From: Arenibacterium halophilum
GTDB taxonomy: Bacteria > Pseudomonadota > Alphaproteobacteria > Rhodobacterales > Rhodobacteraceae
Direction: 5' to 3'
DNA length: 64,000 bases
Assembly: GCF_005938225.1 (NCBI RefSeq)
Contig: NZ_VCPC01000003.1
Location: forward strand, 496,001 to 560,000
The position numbers and the translations under genes were made by a program. The notes under the pieces were generated by a model. That model was not told the DNA's origin. It ran no database searches and was given only the letters and a program-made list of their open reading frames with translations. Every line of letters starts with the position of its first letter. Position 1 is the stretch's first letter. This document shows positions 35,762-45,032 of this stretch, in pieces.

Positions 35762-38269
35762 ATGAAAACCAATGTCAAAGCTCTTGTCGTCGGCGGTGGC
35801 GCCGTCGGCACCTCGATCGCCTACCACCTCGCCAAGGCGGGCTGGAACGATGTCATGCTGATCGAACGCGATGAGCTGACCAGCGGATCGACCTGGCACG
35901 CCGCCGGCTTGCTGCCGCTGTTCAACATGTCCTACGCGACAACCCACATCCATAAATACTCGGTCGATTTCTATAAAACGCTCGAGGCGGAAACGGGGCT
36001 GAACGCGGGCTTTGCCGTGGTCGGCAACCTGCGCATGGCCCAGACCGACGCGCGGATGGACGAATACCGCCTCTATGCCTCGACCGCCGAAACCTGTGGC
36101 GTGAAATACGAATGGTTGACCCCGGACGAGATCAAGACGCGCTGGCCGCTGATCGAAACCTCGGATCTGAAAGGCGCGATCTATCACACCGAAGACGGCT
36201 ACATTAACCCCGCCGATGTGACCCAGGCGATGGCCAAGGGCGCGCGTCAGCGCGGTGTCGACATCGTGCGCAAACTGCAGGCAGATGCCTTCCACTGGAC
36301 GGGCACCCATTGGGAAGTCACCTGTTCCAAGATGGTCGAGCAGGGTGGCAACCTTGTCGCCTCGGACGAACAGGTGGTCATCACCGCCGAACATGTCGTC
36401 ACCGCCTCGGGCAACCATGCGCAGCGCACCGCGAAGCTGCTGGGCATCAAGATGCCCGCGATCCCGGTCGAACATACCTTCATCGTGATGGACAAGGACC
36501 CGGAGCTGGTCAAATGGCGGGCCGAGGGCAACCCCGAGCACCCCGTCGTGCGCGATGCCGACAAGGAATCCTATGCCCGCGAGGAACGCGGCGGCTGGAT
36601 CCTTGGCATCTATGAACACGGCGCCCCGGCGCGGTTCGAATACGGCGTGCCCGACAGCTTCCGCGCGGACCTGTTCCCGCTGGATCTGGACCGCATCGCC
36701 GAGCAGTACATGGCGATGACGGAACGTGTGCCCTCTTGCGCCGAATCCGGCCTGAAAGACGATTTCAACGGCCCGATCTGTTATACTCCCGATGGCAACC
36801 CGCTGGTTGGCCCGGCGCCGGGCCTGCGCAACATGTGGCTGGCCGAAGGCTTCAGCTTTGGCATCACCGCCGCCGGTGGCACCGGGTATTACCTTGCCCA
36901 GATGATGGTGGAAGGTGAAGCCGAGATCGATATGGCCTCGCTTGACCCCAAACGCTATTCCTCGAACTGGATGACCACCGAGTTCGCGGCGCGCAAGAAC
37001 GAAGAGTGCTATGAGCACGTCTACATCCTGCACCACCCCGATGAAGAGCGTGAAGCCTGCCGCCCGCTGCGCACTGTTCCGGCCTATGACCGCCAGAAGG
37101 CCCGCGGCGCACAATTCGGGTTCGTGAACGGCTGGGAGCGTCCGAACTATTACGGTCCGCTGGATGCGCCCTCGAACTTCGACAAGGAAGCCCGGTCGTT
37201 CCGGCGCGGCGGCTGGTGGCAATATGCGGTGGAAGAGGCCAAGGCGATCCGTGAAGGCGTGGGCCTGATCGACGCCAGCGCCTTTACCAAGCACATCGTG
37301 CGCGGCCCCGGCGCGACGCAATTCCTGGATTGGTTCACCTGTAACAAGCTGCCCAAGGTTGGCCGGATCAACCTGACCTATGCGCTGACCCAGAACGGCA
37401 CCACCCGCACCGAATACACCATCGTGCGCAACGGCGAGAACACCTACTACCTCGTCTCGGCCGGTGCGTGGAGCGAGTACGACGCCGATTTCCTGCGCAA
37501 GGCGGCCGAGGACAAGATGGGCGACTTCGGCTATGTCGAAATCCAGGATGTCACCACGCAGTGGGGTGTCTTTGCCATCGCCGGTCCGAAATCGCGCGAC
37601 GTGCTGAAGGCGGTCATCAAGGACGCCGACCCCGAAACCGCCCTGTCGAACAAGCGGTTCCCGTGGCTGTCTGCCCGTGCGATCGAGCTGGGCATGTGCC
37701 CGGTCAACGCGATCCGCGTGGCCTATACCGGCGAGCTGGGATGGGAGCTGCACCACCCGATCGAGATGCAGAACTATCTGTTCGATCTGCTGGAAAAGGC
37801 CGGCGAACCGTTTGGCATGAAGCTGGTCGGCGCGCGGGCGCAGAACTGGCTCCGTCAGGAGAAGAGCTATCGCGCCTTCGGCAACGAGCTGGGCCGTGAT
37901 GCCACCCCGCTCGAGGCCGATCTGCCGCGCTTTGTGGATTTGGGCAAAGAGTTCCACGGCAAGGCGAAGCTGGAAGAAACCGGCGTGCGCGTGAAATGCT
38001 GCACGCTGCTGATCGACGGACCCGACGATGCCGACCCATGGGGCCGCGAGGCGCTTTATGCCGAAGATGGCACGCGCGTCGGGCGCCTGACCTCTGGTGG
38101 CTATTCGGTGGCATTCGGTAAGTCCATCGGCATGGGCTATGTCTCGCCCGAGCACGCGGTGGAAGGCACCAGGCTGAAGGTCAAGATGCTGGACAAGTTG
38201 TGGGATGCTGTCGTGACCTGCGACAGCCCCTATGATCCGAAGAACGAAACCATCCGCAAGGACGGCTGA
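35762..38269 (+). CDS. FAD-dependent oxidoreductase/GcvT fusion (dimethylglycine or sarcosine dehydrogenase-like)
   Basis: An 835-residue flavoenzyme. The N-terminal DAO-type FAD domain (residues 1-430) starts ALVVGGGAVGTSIAYHLAKA (dinucleotide fold), followed by SGSTWHAAGLLPLFN, where the His may carry covalent FAD. The C-terminal half is an aminomethyltransferase (GcvT) fold that hands the formaldehyde-level carbon to tetrahydrofolate (AYTGELGWELHHP, RQEKSYRAFGNELGRD). This architecture is shared by dimethylglycine, sarcosine and related N-methyl dehydrogenases, so the exact methylated amine is unresolved. It is followed by a strong terminator. Confidence 0.88.
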   Translation: MKTNVKALVVGGGAVGTSIAYHLAKAGWNDVMLIERDELTSGSTWHAAGLLPLFNMSYATTHIHKYSVDFYKTLEAETGLNAGFAVVGNLRMAQTDARMDEYRLYASTAETCGVKYEWLTPDEIKTRWPLIETSDLKGAIYHTEDGYINPADVTQAMAKGARQRGVDIVRKLQADAFHWTGTHWEVTCSKMVEQGGNLVASDEQVVITAEHVVTASGNHAQRTAKLLGIKMPAIPVEHTFIVMDKDPELVKWRAEGNPEHPVVRDADKESYAREERGGWILGIYEHGAPARFEYGVPDSFRADLFPLDLDRIAEQYMAMTERVPSCAESGLKDDFNGPICYTPDGNPLVGPAPGLRNMWLAEGFSFGITAAGGTGYYLAQMMVEGEAEIDMASLDPKRYSSNWMTTEFAARKNEECYEHVYILHHPDEEREACRPLRTVPAYDRQKARGAQFGFVNGWERPNYYGPLDAPSNFDKEARSFRRGGWWQYAVEEAKAIREGVGLIDASAFTKHIVRGPGATQFLDWFTCNKLPKVGRINLTYALTQNGTTRTEYTIVRNGENTYYLVSAGAWSEYDADFLRKAAEDKMGDFGYVEIQDVTTQWGVFAIAGPKSRDVLKAVIKDADPETALSNKRFPWLSARAIELGMCPVNAIRVAYTGELGWELHHPIEMQNYLFDLLEKAGEPFGMKLVGARAQNWLRQEKSYRAFGNELGRDATPLEADLPRFVDLGKEFHGKAKLEETGVRVKCCTLLIDGPDDADPWGREALYAEDGTRVGRLTSGGYSVAFGKSIGMGYVSPEHAVEGTRLKVKMLDKLWDAVVTCDSPYDPKNETIRKDG

Positions 38270-38300
38270 GGGGGTTCCCCCGGATCAGGCCGACCAAGCC

Positions 38301-38337
38301 GCCCGCGCCGATGCACCCCGGCGCGGGCGTTGTTTTT
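38301..38337 (+). terminator. Intrinsic terminator of the FAD/GcvT gene
   Basis: GCCCGCGCC (38301-38309) pairs perfectly with GGCGCGGGC (38320-38328). It is followed by GTTGTTTTTGAG, 32 bases after the stop codon. The T-run continues into GAGTATTTTGGGAATAGTGA AACAGGGG (38338-38365), a variant of the repeat tail also seen at 60190 and 44921. Confidence 0.8.
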
Positions 38338-38450
38338 GAGTATTTTGGGAATAGTGAAACAGGGGCCTTACGCCTGATGCGCGGCGGTTGGGGGCTTTTC
38401 CTGATGCGTGTGCAGGGGTTAGACTGCATCTGCGGCAAGCAGGAGAGACC

Positions 38451-39215
38451 ATGCGCATCGATCTGAATTCCGATCTGGGCGAGGGGTTTGGCCCTTGGAC
38501 AATGGGCGATGACGCCGCGATGCTGTCATTGGTCAGTTCGGCCAATATCGCCTGTGGCGGCCATGCCAGCGACCCCGAGACGATGTTGGCTGCGCTGGAG
38601 CAGGCTGTGGCGCGGGGCGTCGTGATTGGCGCGCATCCGGGCTATGCCGACCGCGAAGGATTTGGGCGCCGGATCATCCCGATGACGCCACGCGCGATAG
38701 GCGCGATGGTGGCGGCACAGGTGGGCGCGCTGGCAGGCGTTGCGGCGATTGCGGGCGCACGGGTGGCCTATGTCAAGCCGCATGGCGCGCTGGGCAATCT
38801 GGCCTGCGACGATGCGGATGTGGCGCGCGCCATCGTGGGTGCGGTCGCAGCGCAGCCCGGACGACTGGCGATTTTGGCGATCTCCGGAACCGTATTGGAG
38901 CACGAGGCGCGCGCTGCTGGGGTACAGGTGTTTTCCGAGATTTTCGCCGACCGTGCCTATATGCCCGACGGCCGCCTGATGCCGCGCAACCGCACCGGAG
39001 CGGTTCTGCATGACAGGGACGAAGCGGTTGATCGCCTGTTGCGGTTTCTTGAGACAGGGCAGATGCCAGTTGCCGAAGGCGCGCCGATCAAGCTGGCGGC
39101 GCAATCGGTTTGCGTTCACGGCGATTCACCGGGCGCCGTGGCGATGGCACTGGCGCTGCGGGACCGGCTGCTGGCGCAGGGCGTGACCATTGCCCCCTTT
39201 CTGGACGTGGGATAA
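38451..39215 (+). CDS. pxpA: 5-oxoprolinase subunit PxpA (LamB/YcsF family)
   Basis: A 254-residue subunit of the bacterial ATP-dependent 5-oxoprolinase, which opens 5-oxo-L-proline to glutamate with PxpB and PxpC. Signature segments are MRIDLNSDLGEGFGPWTMGD, SANIACGGHASDPETM, IGAHPGYADREGFGRR and VKPHGALGNLACDD. The family length matches. An AGGAGAG site precedes ATG 38451. First of a three-gene operon. Confidence 0.95.
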   Translation: MRIDLNSDLGEGFGPWTMGDDAAMLSLVSSANIACGGHASDPETMLAALEQAVARGVVIGAHPGYADREGFGRRIIPMTPRAIGAMVAAQVGALAGVAAIAGARVAYVKPHGALGNLACDDADVARAIVGAVAAQPGRLAILAISGTVLEHEARAAGVQVFSEIFADRAYMPDGRLMPRNRTGAVLHDRDEAVDRLLRFLETGQMPVAEGAPIKLAAQSVCVHGDSPGAVAMALALRDRLLAQGVTIAPFLDVG

Positions 39216-39218
39216 GGC

Positions 39219-39899
39219 GTGAAGGCTCCGATCCTGCGCCCTGTCGCCGAACACGGTCTGCTGGTGGATTATGGCGACCGTTTTGATCGCGCAATCTGGG
39301 CACGGCTGATCGACTTGGATGCCCGGCTGTCCTCTGAGACGGTGCCGGGGTTTGTCGAAGCGGTGCCCGCCGCCACCTCTCTTCTCGTGCGCTTTGACCC
39401 GATGACTACGGATCACGCCAAAGTTGGCGCGGCGTTGCTCGTTTTGTTGGCCGTGCCTCCCGGGGAAGAACAGCGCCATACGCGCGCGCACGTGGTTGAC
39501 GTGTGCTATGATGGGACCCTCGCGCCCGATCTGGTGGAGGTGGCGACCCGGTGCGGCATGTCGACTGAAGACGTGGTAAGCGCTCATCTCAATTCCGAAT
39601 GCCACGTACAGATGTACGGATTTGCGCCCGGATACGCCTATCTTGCGGGTCTGCCTGCGCCGCTGCACCTGCCGCGCAAGACAGCAGCCAAGCGTGACGT
39701 GCCGAAAGGCAGCGTACTGATCGCGGGGCAGCAATGCCTTGTCTCGACGCTGACGATGCCGACGGGCTGGTGGATCATCGGGCGCTCGCCGACGGCGATC
39801 CTGACCGGAGATGAAACGCGTCCCTTTTTGTTCGACGTGGGTGACAGGGTGACCTTCCGTCGCATCTCGCGAGACGACTATGACCGGTGTCTCACATGA
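39219..39899 (+). CDS. pxpB: 5-oxoprolinase subunit PxpB (KipI/allophanate hydrolase subunit 1 family)
   Basis: A 226-residue protein starting at GTG 39219, 3 bases after pxpA. It carries the family segments EHGLLVDYGDRFD, LVRFDPMTTDHA, YGFAPGYAYLAGLPAPLHLP and TMPTGWWIIGRSPT. It forms the catalytic complex with PxpC. It shares 4 bases with the pxpC start (ATGA). Confidence 0.93.
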   Translation: MKAPILRPVAEHGLLVDYGDRFDRAIWARLIDLDARLSSETVPGFVEAVPAATSLLVRFDPMTTDHAKVGAALLVLLAVPPGEEQRHTRAHVVDVCYDGTLAPDLVEVATRCGMSTEDVVSAHLNSECHVQMYGFAPGYAYLAGLPAPLHLPRKTAAKRDVPKGSVLIAGQQCLVSTLTMPTGWWIIGRSPTAILTGDETRPFLFDVGDRVTFRRISRDDYDRCLT

Positions 39900-40837
39900 C
39901 GGGCGCGCAGCTCCACGTTGTAAAAGCCGGGCCGATGGTGACAATTCAGGATGTCGGTCGCCCAGACTTGATGCGCTATGGCGTGCCGGCGTCTGGCCCG
40001 ATGGACAGGCTGGCTTTTGCCGCTGCCAATGCCGCGCTTGGCAACCGCACCGGGGCTCCGGCCATCGAAATCTCGCTGGGTGGGCTTACGCTTTCGTGCG
40101 AAGGCGCGCCGGTCGGCTTCGCCGTGGCGGGGGGCGGTTTCATCGTGGAGCATGGCGGTAGAAAGGCCGGCTCGTGGCATTGCGCAACGCTGACGCCGGG
40201 TGAAACACTGACGATCCGTCCCGGCCCGTGGGGCAGCTGGTGCTATCTTGCGCTGCCCGGAGGTGTCACGGCCCCCCATTGGCTGGGCAGCGCAGCCACC
40301 CATGCGGTGTCGGGATTGGGTGGCGGGCGCATTCTGCCGGGGCAGGTCCTGACCCCCGAAACCAGCGCCGAATCCATCCAACCGTGCGCCATCACCTGCC
40401 CGCTTACTGCCCGCCCACGCCCGCAAGTGCATGTGACCCTTGGACCGCAGGATCGCTTCTTTGACGCCGAAGCGCTTGGTCTGCTGCGCAATGGCCCCTG
40501 GCGCATGACCACGGCGTGGGACAGGATGGGCGTCCGCCTCGATGGTCCGGCCCTGCAGCCCAATGCCCCGCTCGACATGCCGTCAGGTCCAGTCACCCGC
40601 GGCGCGATCCAGGTGGCGGGCGACGGCGTTGCCACGATCCTGCTTGCCGATCACCAAACAACCGGCGGCTACCCCCGCATCGCCACGGTGCTGGACTGCG
40701 ATCTCGACGGGCTGATGCAACTGCGCCCGCGCGACCGGCTGGCCTTCTCCCCCGTTACCCCCGAACAGGCCACCACGATCGCCCGCCGCGCCGCCAAGGG
40801 CGCCGCCCGCTACCTTGCAGGGCTGACACCTGCCTGA
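39896..40837 (+). CDS. pxpC: 5-oxoprolinase subunit PxpC (biotin-dependent carboxyltransferase-like family)
   Basis: A 313-residue KipA/allophanate hydrolase subunit 2 family protein. Landmarks are VVKAGPMVTIQDVGRPDLMR, GVPASGPMDRLAFAAANAAL, LGPQDRFFDAEAL, WDRMGVRLDGPAL and ILLADHQTTGGYPRIATV, all characteristic. It completes pxpABC. The gene ends just before repeat copy 6 and converges on uraH. Confidence 0.94.
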   Translation: MTGAQLHVVKAGPMVTIQDVGRPDLMRYGVPASGPMDRLAFAAANAALGNRTGAPAIEISLGGLTLSCEGAPVGFAVAGGGFIVEHGGRKAGSWHCATLTPGETLTIRPGPWGSWCYLALPGGVTAPHWLGSAATHAVSGLGGGRILPGQVLTPETSAESIQPCAITCPLTARPRPQVHVTLGPQDRFFDAEALGLLRNGPWRMTTAWDRMGVRLDGPALQPNAPLDMPSGPVTRGAIQVAGDGVATILLADHQTTGGYPRIATVLDCDLDGLMQLRPRDRLAFSPVTPEQATTIARRAAKGAARYLAGLTPA

Positions 40838-40843
40838 CTCCCA

Positions 40844-40914
40844 TATTCTTTGGGGTCCAAATATCCCGGGGGACTCCGCGCAGCGGAGGGGGGCAGAGCC
40901 CCCTCTGTCCTGTC
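40844..40914 (-). repeat. Dispersed GC-rich repeat, long form, copy 6
   Basis: Plus strand: ATTCTTTGGGGTCCAAATAT, CCCGGGGGACTCCGCGCAGCGGAG, GGGGGCAGAGCCCCCTCTGTCC. It begins 6 bases after the pxpC stop, with the TTCTTTGG box nearest the stop. The distal part is two hairpins followed by a T-rich stretch. It lies between convergent pxpC and uraH and could end both transcripts. Confidence 0.8.
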
Positions 40915-40923
40915 TGCCCCGCG

Positions 40924-41283
40924 TCAACTTCCGCGATAGGTCGAATAACCGAACGGCGAGAGCAGCAGGGGCACGTGAAAATGCGCAGGCTCGCCCATCT
41001 CGAACCGGATCGGCACCGCGTCCAGAAACGCGGGCGCGCCGCCCGGGGCAGTATGCTGCGCCAGATAGGCGCCTGCGTGAAACACCAGTTCATAACTGCC
41101 GGTTTCAAACGAGGCTTCCGGCAGGATCGGCGCATCGGTGCGCCCGTCGTCGTTGGTAACCATCTCGGCCAGCGCCACGCGTGCCCCGCCCGCTTCCAGC
41201 CGGAACAGCTCGATCCGCAAGCCCGCAGCCGGGCAGCCGCGCGCCGTATCCAGAACGTGGGTCGTCAGGTATCCTGCCATCAT
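40924..41283 (-). CDS. uraH: 5-hydroxyisourate hydrolase
   Basis: A 119-residue transthyretin-related enzyme that hydrolyses 5-hydroxyisourate to OHCU in urate breakdown. It has [19 protein letters not shown] (catalytic His), [13 protein letters not shown] (catalytic Arg) and the diagnostic C-terminal YSTYRGS. Start ATG 41283 follows CAGGAG; the adjacent ATG at 41280 is possible. It is divergent from the puuE-uraD gene, sharing a 159-base promoter region with a weak TTGACA at 41369. Confidence 0.95.
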   Translation of the reverse strand: MMAGYLTTHVLDTARGCPAAGLRIELFRLEAGGARVALAEMVTNDDGRTDAPILPEASFETGSYELVFHAGAYLAQHTAPGGAPAFLDAVPIRFEMGEPAHFHVPLLLSPFGYSTYRGS

Positions 41284-41442
41284 CCGTCTCCTGCCGGGGT
41301 GCTGCTTCGTGATGCAGCCTTGGTGCCGCAGGCGCGATGATTGTGCAAACCGTCAGAATTTGACACTGCTTTTGTGAATTTTTGAAACCGGTTGCCGTGC
41401 AAAGCGGCTACACCGGCGTTAGGGGCCGGGAAAAGGGGCGAC

Positions 41443-42855
41443 ATGAACAGATATCCGCGCGACATGATCGGCTATGGCGCCACGCCGCCCGATCCCAAAT
41501 GGCCCGGGGGCGCCCGCATCGCCGTCCAGATCGTGCTGAACTACGAAGAAGGCGGCGAAAACAACATCCTGCATGGCGACGCCGCGTCCGAGGCGTTCCT
41601 GTCGGAAATCGTCGGCGCCGCGCAATGGCCGGGCCAGCGCCACTGGAACATGGAATCGATCTATGAATATGGCGCGCGCGCTGGCTTCTGGCGGCTGCAT
41701 CGCCTGCTGAAAGACCTGCCGATCACCGTCTACGGTGTGGCTTCGGCGCTGGCCCGCTCGCCCGATCAGGTGACGGCGATGCAGGACGCGGGATGGGAAA
41801 TCGCCAGCCACGGGCTGAAGTGGATCGAACACAAGGACATGCCCGAGGCCGAGGAACGCGCCGCCATCGCCGAGGCGATCCGCCTGCACACAGAGGTCAC
41901 CGGCACCCCGCCACGCGGCTGGTACGAAGGCCGCGCCTCGATCAACACGGTGCGGCTGGCGGCGGAAACCGGGCAATTCGCTTACATCTCTGACACCTAC
42001 GATGATGACTTGCCCTATTGGGGGCACATCGAGGGCCGCGATCAGCTGATCGTGCCTTATACGCTGGATTGCAATGACATGCGGTTTGCTACTGCGCAGG
42101 GCTTCAACTCGGGCGATCAGTTCTTTGCCTATCTCTGCGACACCTTCGACACGCTTTATGCCGAAGGTGCCGAGGGCGCGCCCAAGATGATGTCAGTCGG
42201 GCTGCACTGCCGCCTTGTGGGCCGCCCGGGGCGCGTGCGGGCGCTGCGCCGGTTCCTTGAACACGTCCAGGGCCACCCGCATGTGTGGTTCGCGACCCGG
42301 TTGCAGATTGCCGAGCATTGGGCGGCGACGCATCCGCCCGTAGCGCGCCCGCGCCCGCACCTGATGGAACTGGATGCCTTCGTTGCGGCCTATGGCGGCG
42401 TGTTCGAACATTCCCCGTGGATCGCGGAACGCGCCCATGCGCTCGAACTCGGGCCTGCCCATGACACGGCGGGGGGGCTGCACAACGCGCTGTCCCGCGT
42501 GTTCCGCACCGCCGCGCATGACGACCGCCTTGGCGTGCTGCGCGCCCATCCGGATCTGGCGGGCAAGCTGGCGGCGGCCAAGCGGCTGACGGCCGACTCG
42601 ACCGCCGAACAGGCCAGCGCCGGGCTTGACGCGCTGACCGATGCCGAGCGCGCCGAATTCGAACGGCTCAACGCGGCTTATGTCGACAAGCACGGCTTTC
42701 CCTTCATCATCGCGGTGCGCGATCACGACAAGCCGGGCATCATGGCGGCGATGGCGCGACGACTCGACAACACGACCGAGACGGAATTCGCCGAGGCCTG
42801 CGCCCAGGTCGAACGTATCGCGCGGCTGCGCCTGTCTACCCTGTTGCCTGCATGA
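41443..42855 (+). CDS. puuE: Bifunctional allantoinase (PuuE type) / OHCU decarboxylase
   Basis: A 470-residue fusion. Residues 1-310 are a polysaccharide-deacetylase-fold, metal-independent allantoinase (PuuE), with YEEGGENNILHGD, WEIASHGLKWIEH, TPPRGWYEGRASINT and DTYDDDLPYW. Residues about 315-470 are OHCU decarboxylase (UraD), with GVFEHSPWIAERA and LRAHPDLAGKLAAA carrying the key His and Asp. UraD makes S-allantoin and PuuE opens it to allantoate, so the two consecutive activities are on one chain. It overlaps allA by 4 bases. Confidence 0.93.
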   Translation: MNRYPRDMIGYGATPPDPKWPGGARIAVQIVLNYEEGGENNILHGDAASEAFLSEIVGAAQWPGQRHWNMESIYEYGARAGFWRLHRLLKDLPITVYGVASALARSPDQVTAMQDAGWEIASHGLKWIEHKDMPEAEERAAIAEAIRLHTEVTGTPPRGWYEGRASINTVRLAAETGQFAYISDTYDDDLPYWGHIEGRDQLIVPYTLDCNDMRFATAQGFNSGDQFFAYLCDTFDTLYAEGAEGAPKMMSVGLHCRLVGRPGRVRALRRFLEHVQGHPHVWFATRLQIAEHWAATHPPVARPRPHLMELDAFVAAYGGVFEHSPWIAERAHALELGPAHDTAGGLHNALSRVFRTAAHDDRLGVLRAHPDLAGKLAAAKRLTADSTAEQASAGLDALTDAERAEFERLNAAYVDKHGFPFIIAVRDHDKPGIMAAMARRLDNTTETEFAEACAQVERIARLRLSTLLPA

Positions 42856-43337
42856 GTGGGGTGGTCCGCATTCAGCCGCTGACCCGCGACGCCTTCGCGC
42901 CCTTCGGCGATGTGATCGACACCGACGGCGACCCGGACAAGATCATCAACCAGGGGATGTGCGGCCGCTTCCACGACCGGGCACGCCTTGATTTTTCCGA
43001 TGGCCGCGCCGGGATCAGCCTGTTCCGCGCGACCCCGCGCGATCTGCCGCTGATGCTTGATCTGGTCGAACGCCACCCCGAAGGCTCGCAGGCCTTTGTC
43101 CCGATGTCGATGGATCCGTTCCTTGTGATCGTCGCGCCGGACGCGGGCAGCCAACCCGGCACCCCGTTGGCGTTCGAGACTGCCCCGGGGCAGGCGGTGA
43201 ACTATCACCGCGGCACATGGCACGGGGTGCTGACGCCGCTGCACGCGCCGGGCCTGTTCGCCGTCATCGACCGCATCGGCGCGGGCGACAACCTGCAGGA
43301 ACATTGGTTCGACACGCCCTGGCAGGTGACGCGCTAG
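42852..43337 (+). CDS. allA: Ureidoglycolate lyase
   Basis: A 161-residue cupin-fold enzyme that splits ureidoglycolate into glyoxylate and urea. It has IQPLTRDAFAPFGDVIDTDG, ISLFRATPRDLPLMLDLVER, HPEGSQAFVPM and NYHRGTWHGVLTPL, all characteristic of AllA. It is translationally coupled to the puuE-uraD fusion (ATGA overlap). Confidence 0.95.
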   Translation: MSGVVRIQPLTRDAFAPFGDVIDTDGDPDKIINQGMCGRFHDRARLDFSDGRAGISLFRATPRDLPLMLDLVERHPEGSQAFVPMSMDPFLVIVAPDAGSQPGTPLAFETAPGQAVNYHRGTWHGVLTPLHAPGLFAVIDRIGAGDNLQEHWFDTPWQVTR

Positions 43338-43404
43338 GGCCGCCTTTTCCCCGGCAGCGCCCGACAAGAGGCGCCCGGACCCAACAGCGAGAGGACGACG
43401 ACAA

Positions 43405-44862
43405 ATGGCAGACGACAGTCTTGGCAGCCCACTCCAGCTGCGCGATCCGAACTATACGCCACCCCTGATCAAGGCGGTGCCGCTGGGCATCCAGCATGTG
43501 TTGGCGATGTTCGTGTCCAACGTGACCCCCGCGATCATCGTGGCCGGGGCGGCGGGCTTCGGCTTTGGCTCGAACAGCCCGGATTTCTCCGAACTGCTTT
43601 ACATGATCCAGATGTCGATGCTGTTCGCGGGTATCGCCACGCTGTTGCAGACAGTGACCATCGGGCCGGTGGGCGCGGCGCTGCCGATCGTGCAGGGCAC
43701 GTCGTTCGCTTTCATCCCGATCATGATCCCGCTGGTCGCGGGCAAGGGTGTGGATGGACTCGCCGCCCTGTTCGGCGGCGTGTTGCTGGGCGGGCTTTTC
43801 CATGCCCTGCTGGGCACGGTGATCGGGCGGATCCGCTTTGCGCTGCCGCCGCTGGTGACGGGGCTGGTGGTGACGATGATCGGTCTGGCACTGGTCAAGG
43901 TCGGCATCGAATACGCCGCCGGAGGCGTTCCGGCCAAGGCGTCGGGCGCGGAAAGCTATGGCAGCCTGCGCAGCTGGTCGGCGGCGCTGGTGGTGATCTT
44001 CGTGACGCTGGGGCTGAAGTTCTTTGCGCGCGGGATGCTGTCGATGTCGGCGGTGCTGGTCGGAATCCTTGTCGGATACCTCTACGCGCTGGGCATCGGC
44101 ATGCTCAGCGTCGAGGCCATCGGCACCAGCTGGACCCGCGCGGCCAGCTTTGCCCTGCCGGACCCGTTCCGCTACGGGTTCGAGTTTTCCGCCGCGGCGG
44201 TGGTCGGGTTCTGCCTGATGGCATTCGTCTCGGCGGTGGAAACCGTGGGCGATGTCTCGGGCATCACCAAGGGCGGGGCCGGGCGCGAGGCGACGGACCG
44301 AGAAATCAAGGGCGCGACCTATGCCGATGGTCTGGGCACCGCGGTGGCCGGCATTTTCGGCGCGCTGCCCAACACCAGTTTCAGCCAGAACGTCGGGCTG
44401 ATCGCCATGACCGGCGTGATGAGCCGCCACGTCGTGACCATCGGCGCGCTGTTCCTGATCCTGTGCGGGCTGGTGCCCAAGGTCGGCGCGCTGATCCGCA
44501 CGGTGCCGATCGAAGTGCTGGGCGGCGGGGTGATCGTGATGTTCGGCATGGTGGTCGCAGCCGGGGTGTCGATGCTGTCCGACGTGGTCTGGAACCGGCG
44601 CAACATGGTGGTTTTCGCGGTTGCGCTTTCGGTCGGGCTGGGCCTGCAACTCGAGGTGATGAACCTGGCCCCCGGCGCGCCCAACGCGCTGCAACACCTG
44701 CCGGATTCGCTCCGCATCCTTGGGGCGTCGGGGATCCTGCCCGCCGCGCTGATCGCCATCGTGCTGAACCTTGTGCTGCCCGAGCAGCTGTCGGGCGAGT
44801 CGACCGAAGAGGTGTCGGGCGGGTTGGCCGGGCATGGTTCGGGGCGGTTCTCGCAGGACTGA
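43405..44862 (+). CDS. NCS2 family purine (urate/xanthine) permease
   Basis: A 485-residue inner-membrane transporter with about 14 hydrophobic segments, of the nucleobase:cation symporter-2 family. Family motifs are GIQHVLAMFVSNVTPAIIVA, the helix-8 AFVSAVETVGDVSGITKGG (substrate Glu), and LPNTSFSQNVGLIAMTGVMSR. Placement after allA makes urate, xanthine or allantoin-related import the likely role; sequence alone does not choose between them. Confidence 0.9.
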   Translation: MADDSLGSPLQLRDPNYTPPLIKAVPLGIQHVLAMFVSNVTPAIIVAGAAGFGFGSNSPDFSELLYMIQMSMLFAGIATLLQTVTIGPVGAALPIVQGTSFAFIPIMIPLVAGKGVDGLAALFGGVLLGGLFHALLGTVIGRIRFALPPLVTGLVVTMIGLALVKVGIEYAAGGVPAKASGAESYGSLRSWSAALVVIFVTLGLKFFARGMLSMSAVLVGILVGYLYALGIGMLSVEAIGTSWTRAASFALPDPFRYGFEFSAAAVVGFCLMAFVSAVETVGDVSGITKGGAGREATDREIKGATYADGLGTAVAGIFGALPNTSFSQNVGLIAMTGVMSRHVVTIGALFLILCGLVPKVGALIRTVPIEVLGGGVIVMFGMVVAAGVSMLSDVVWNRRNMVVFAVALSVGLGLQLEVMNLAPGAPNALQHLPDSLRILGASGILPAALIAIVLNLVLPEQLSGESTEEVSGGLAGHGSGRFSQD

Positions 44863-44885
44863 ATGGCCCGCGAGCCGGAGGCGGA

Positions 44886-44949
44886 AGGGGGCTCTGCCCC
44901 CGTCCCTTCGGGACGCCCCCGTAGTATTTTTGGAATTATGAAAGGGGGA
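44886..44949 (+). repeat. Dispersed GC-rich repeat, long form, copy 7
   Basis: GGGGGCTCTGCCCCCGTCCC, TTCGGGACGCCCCCGTAGTATTTTT, then GGAATTATGAAAGGGGG. This is the second tail type (GAATTATGAAA in place of CCCAAAGAAG), as at 38338 and 60190. Its two hairpins followed by TATTTTT, 24 bases after the permease stop, fit an intrinsic terminator. Confidence 0.78.
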
Positions 44950-44959
44950 AAGAGCCCCA

Positions 44960-45010
44960 TACTCTTTGGGGTTCAAATATCCCCGCCGGAGGCATCGCGC
45001 GCAGCGCGAT
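44960..45010 (-). repeat. Dispersed GC-rich repeat, short form plus hairpin, copy 8
   Basis: Plus strand: ACTCTTTGGGGTTCAAATAT, CCCCGCCGGAGGC, then the perfect hairpin ATCGCGC-GCA-GCGCGAT (44994-45010). It faces copy 7 tail to tail. Here the TCTTTGG box is away from the GAPDH stop at 45033, so this copy breaks the usual placement. Confidence 0.72.
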
Positions 45011-45032
45011 CTCTAGTGCTCGGCTCGCGTAT

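Noticed and set aside
35555-38155. An 866-codon minus-strand frame
   Set aside because: Shadow of the FAD/GcvT dehydrogenase gene. High GC at third positions keeps the opposite strand open.
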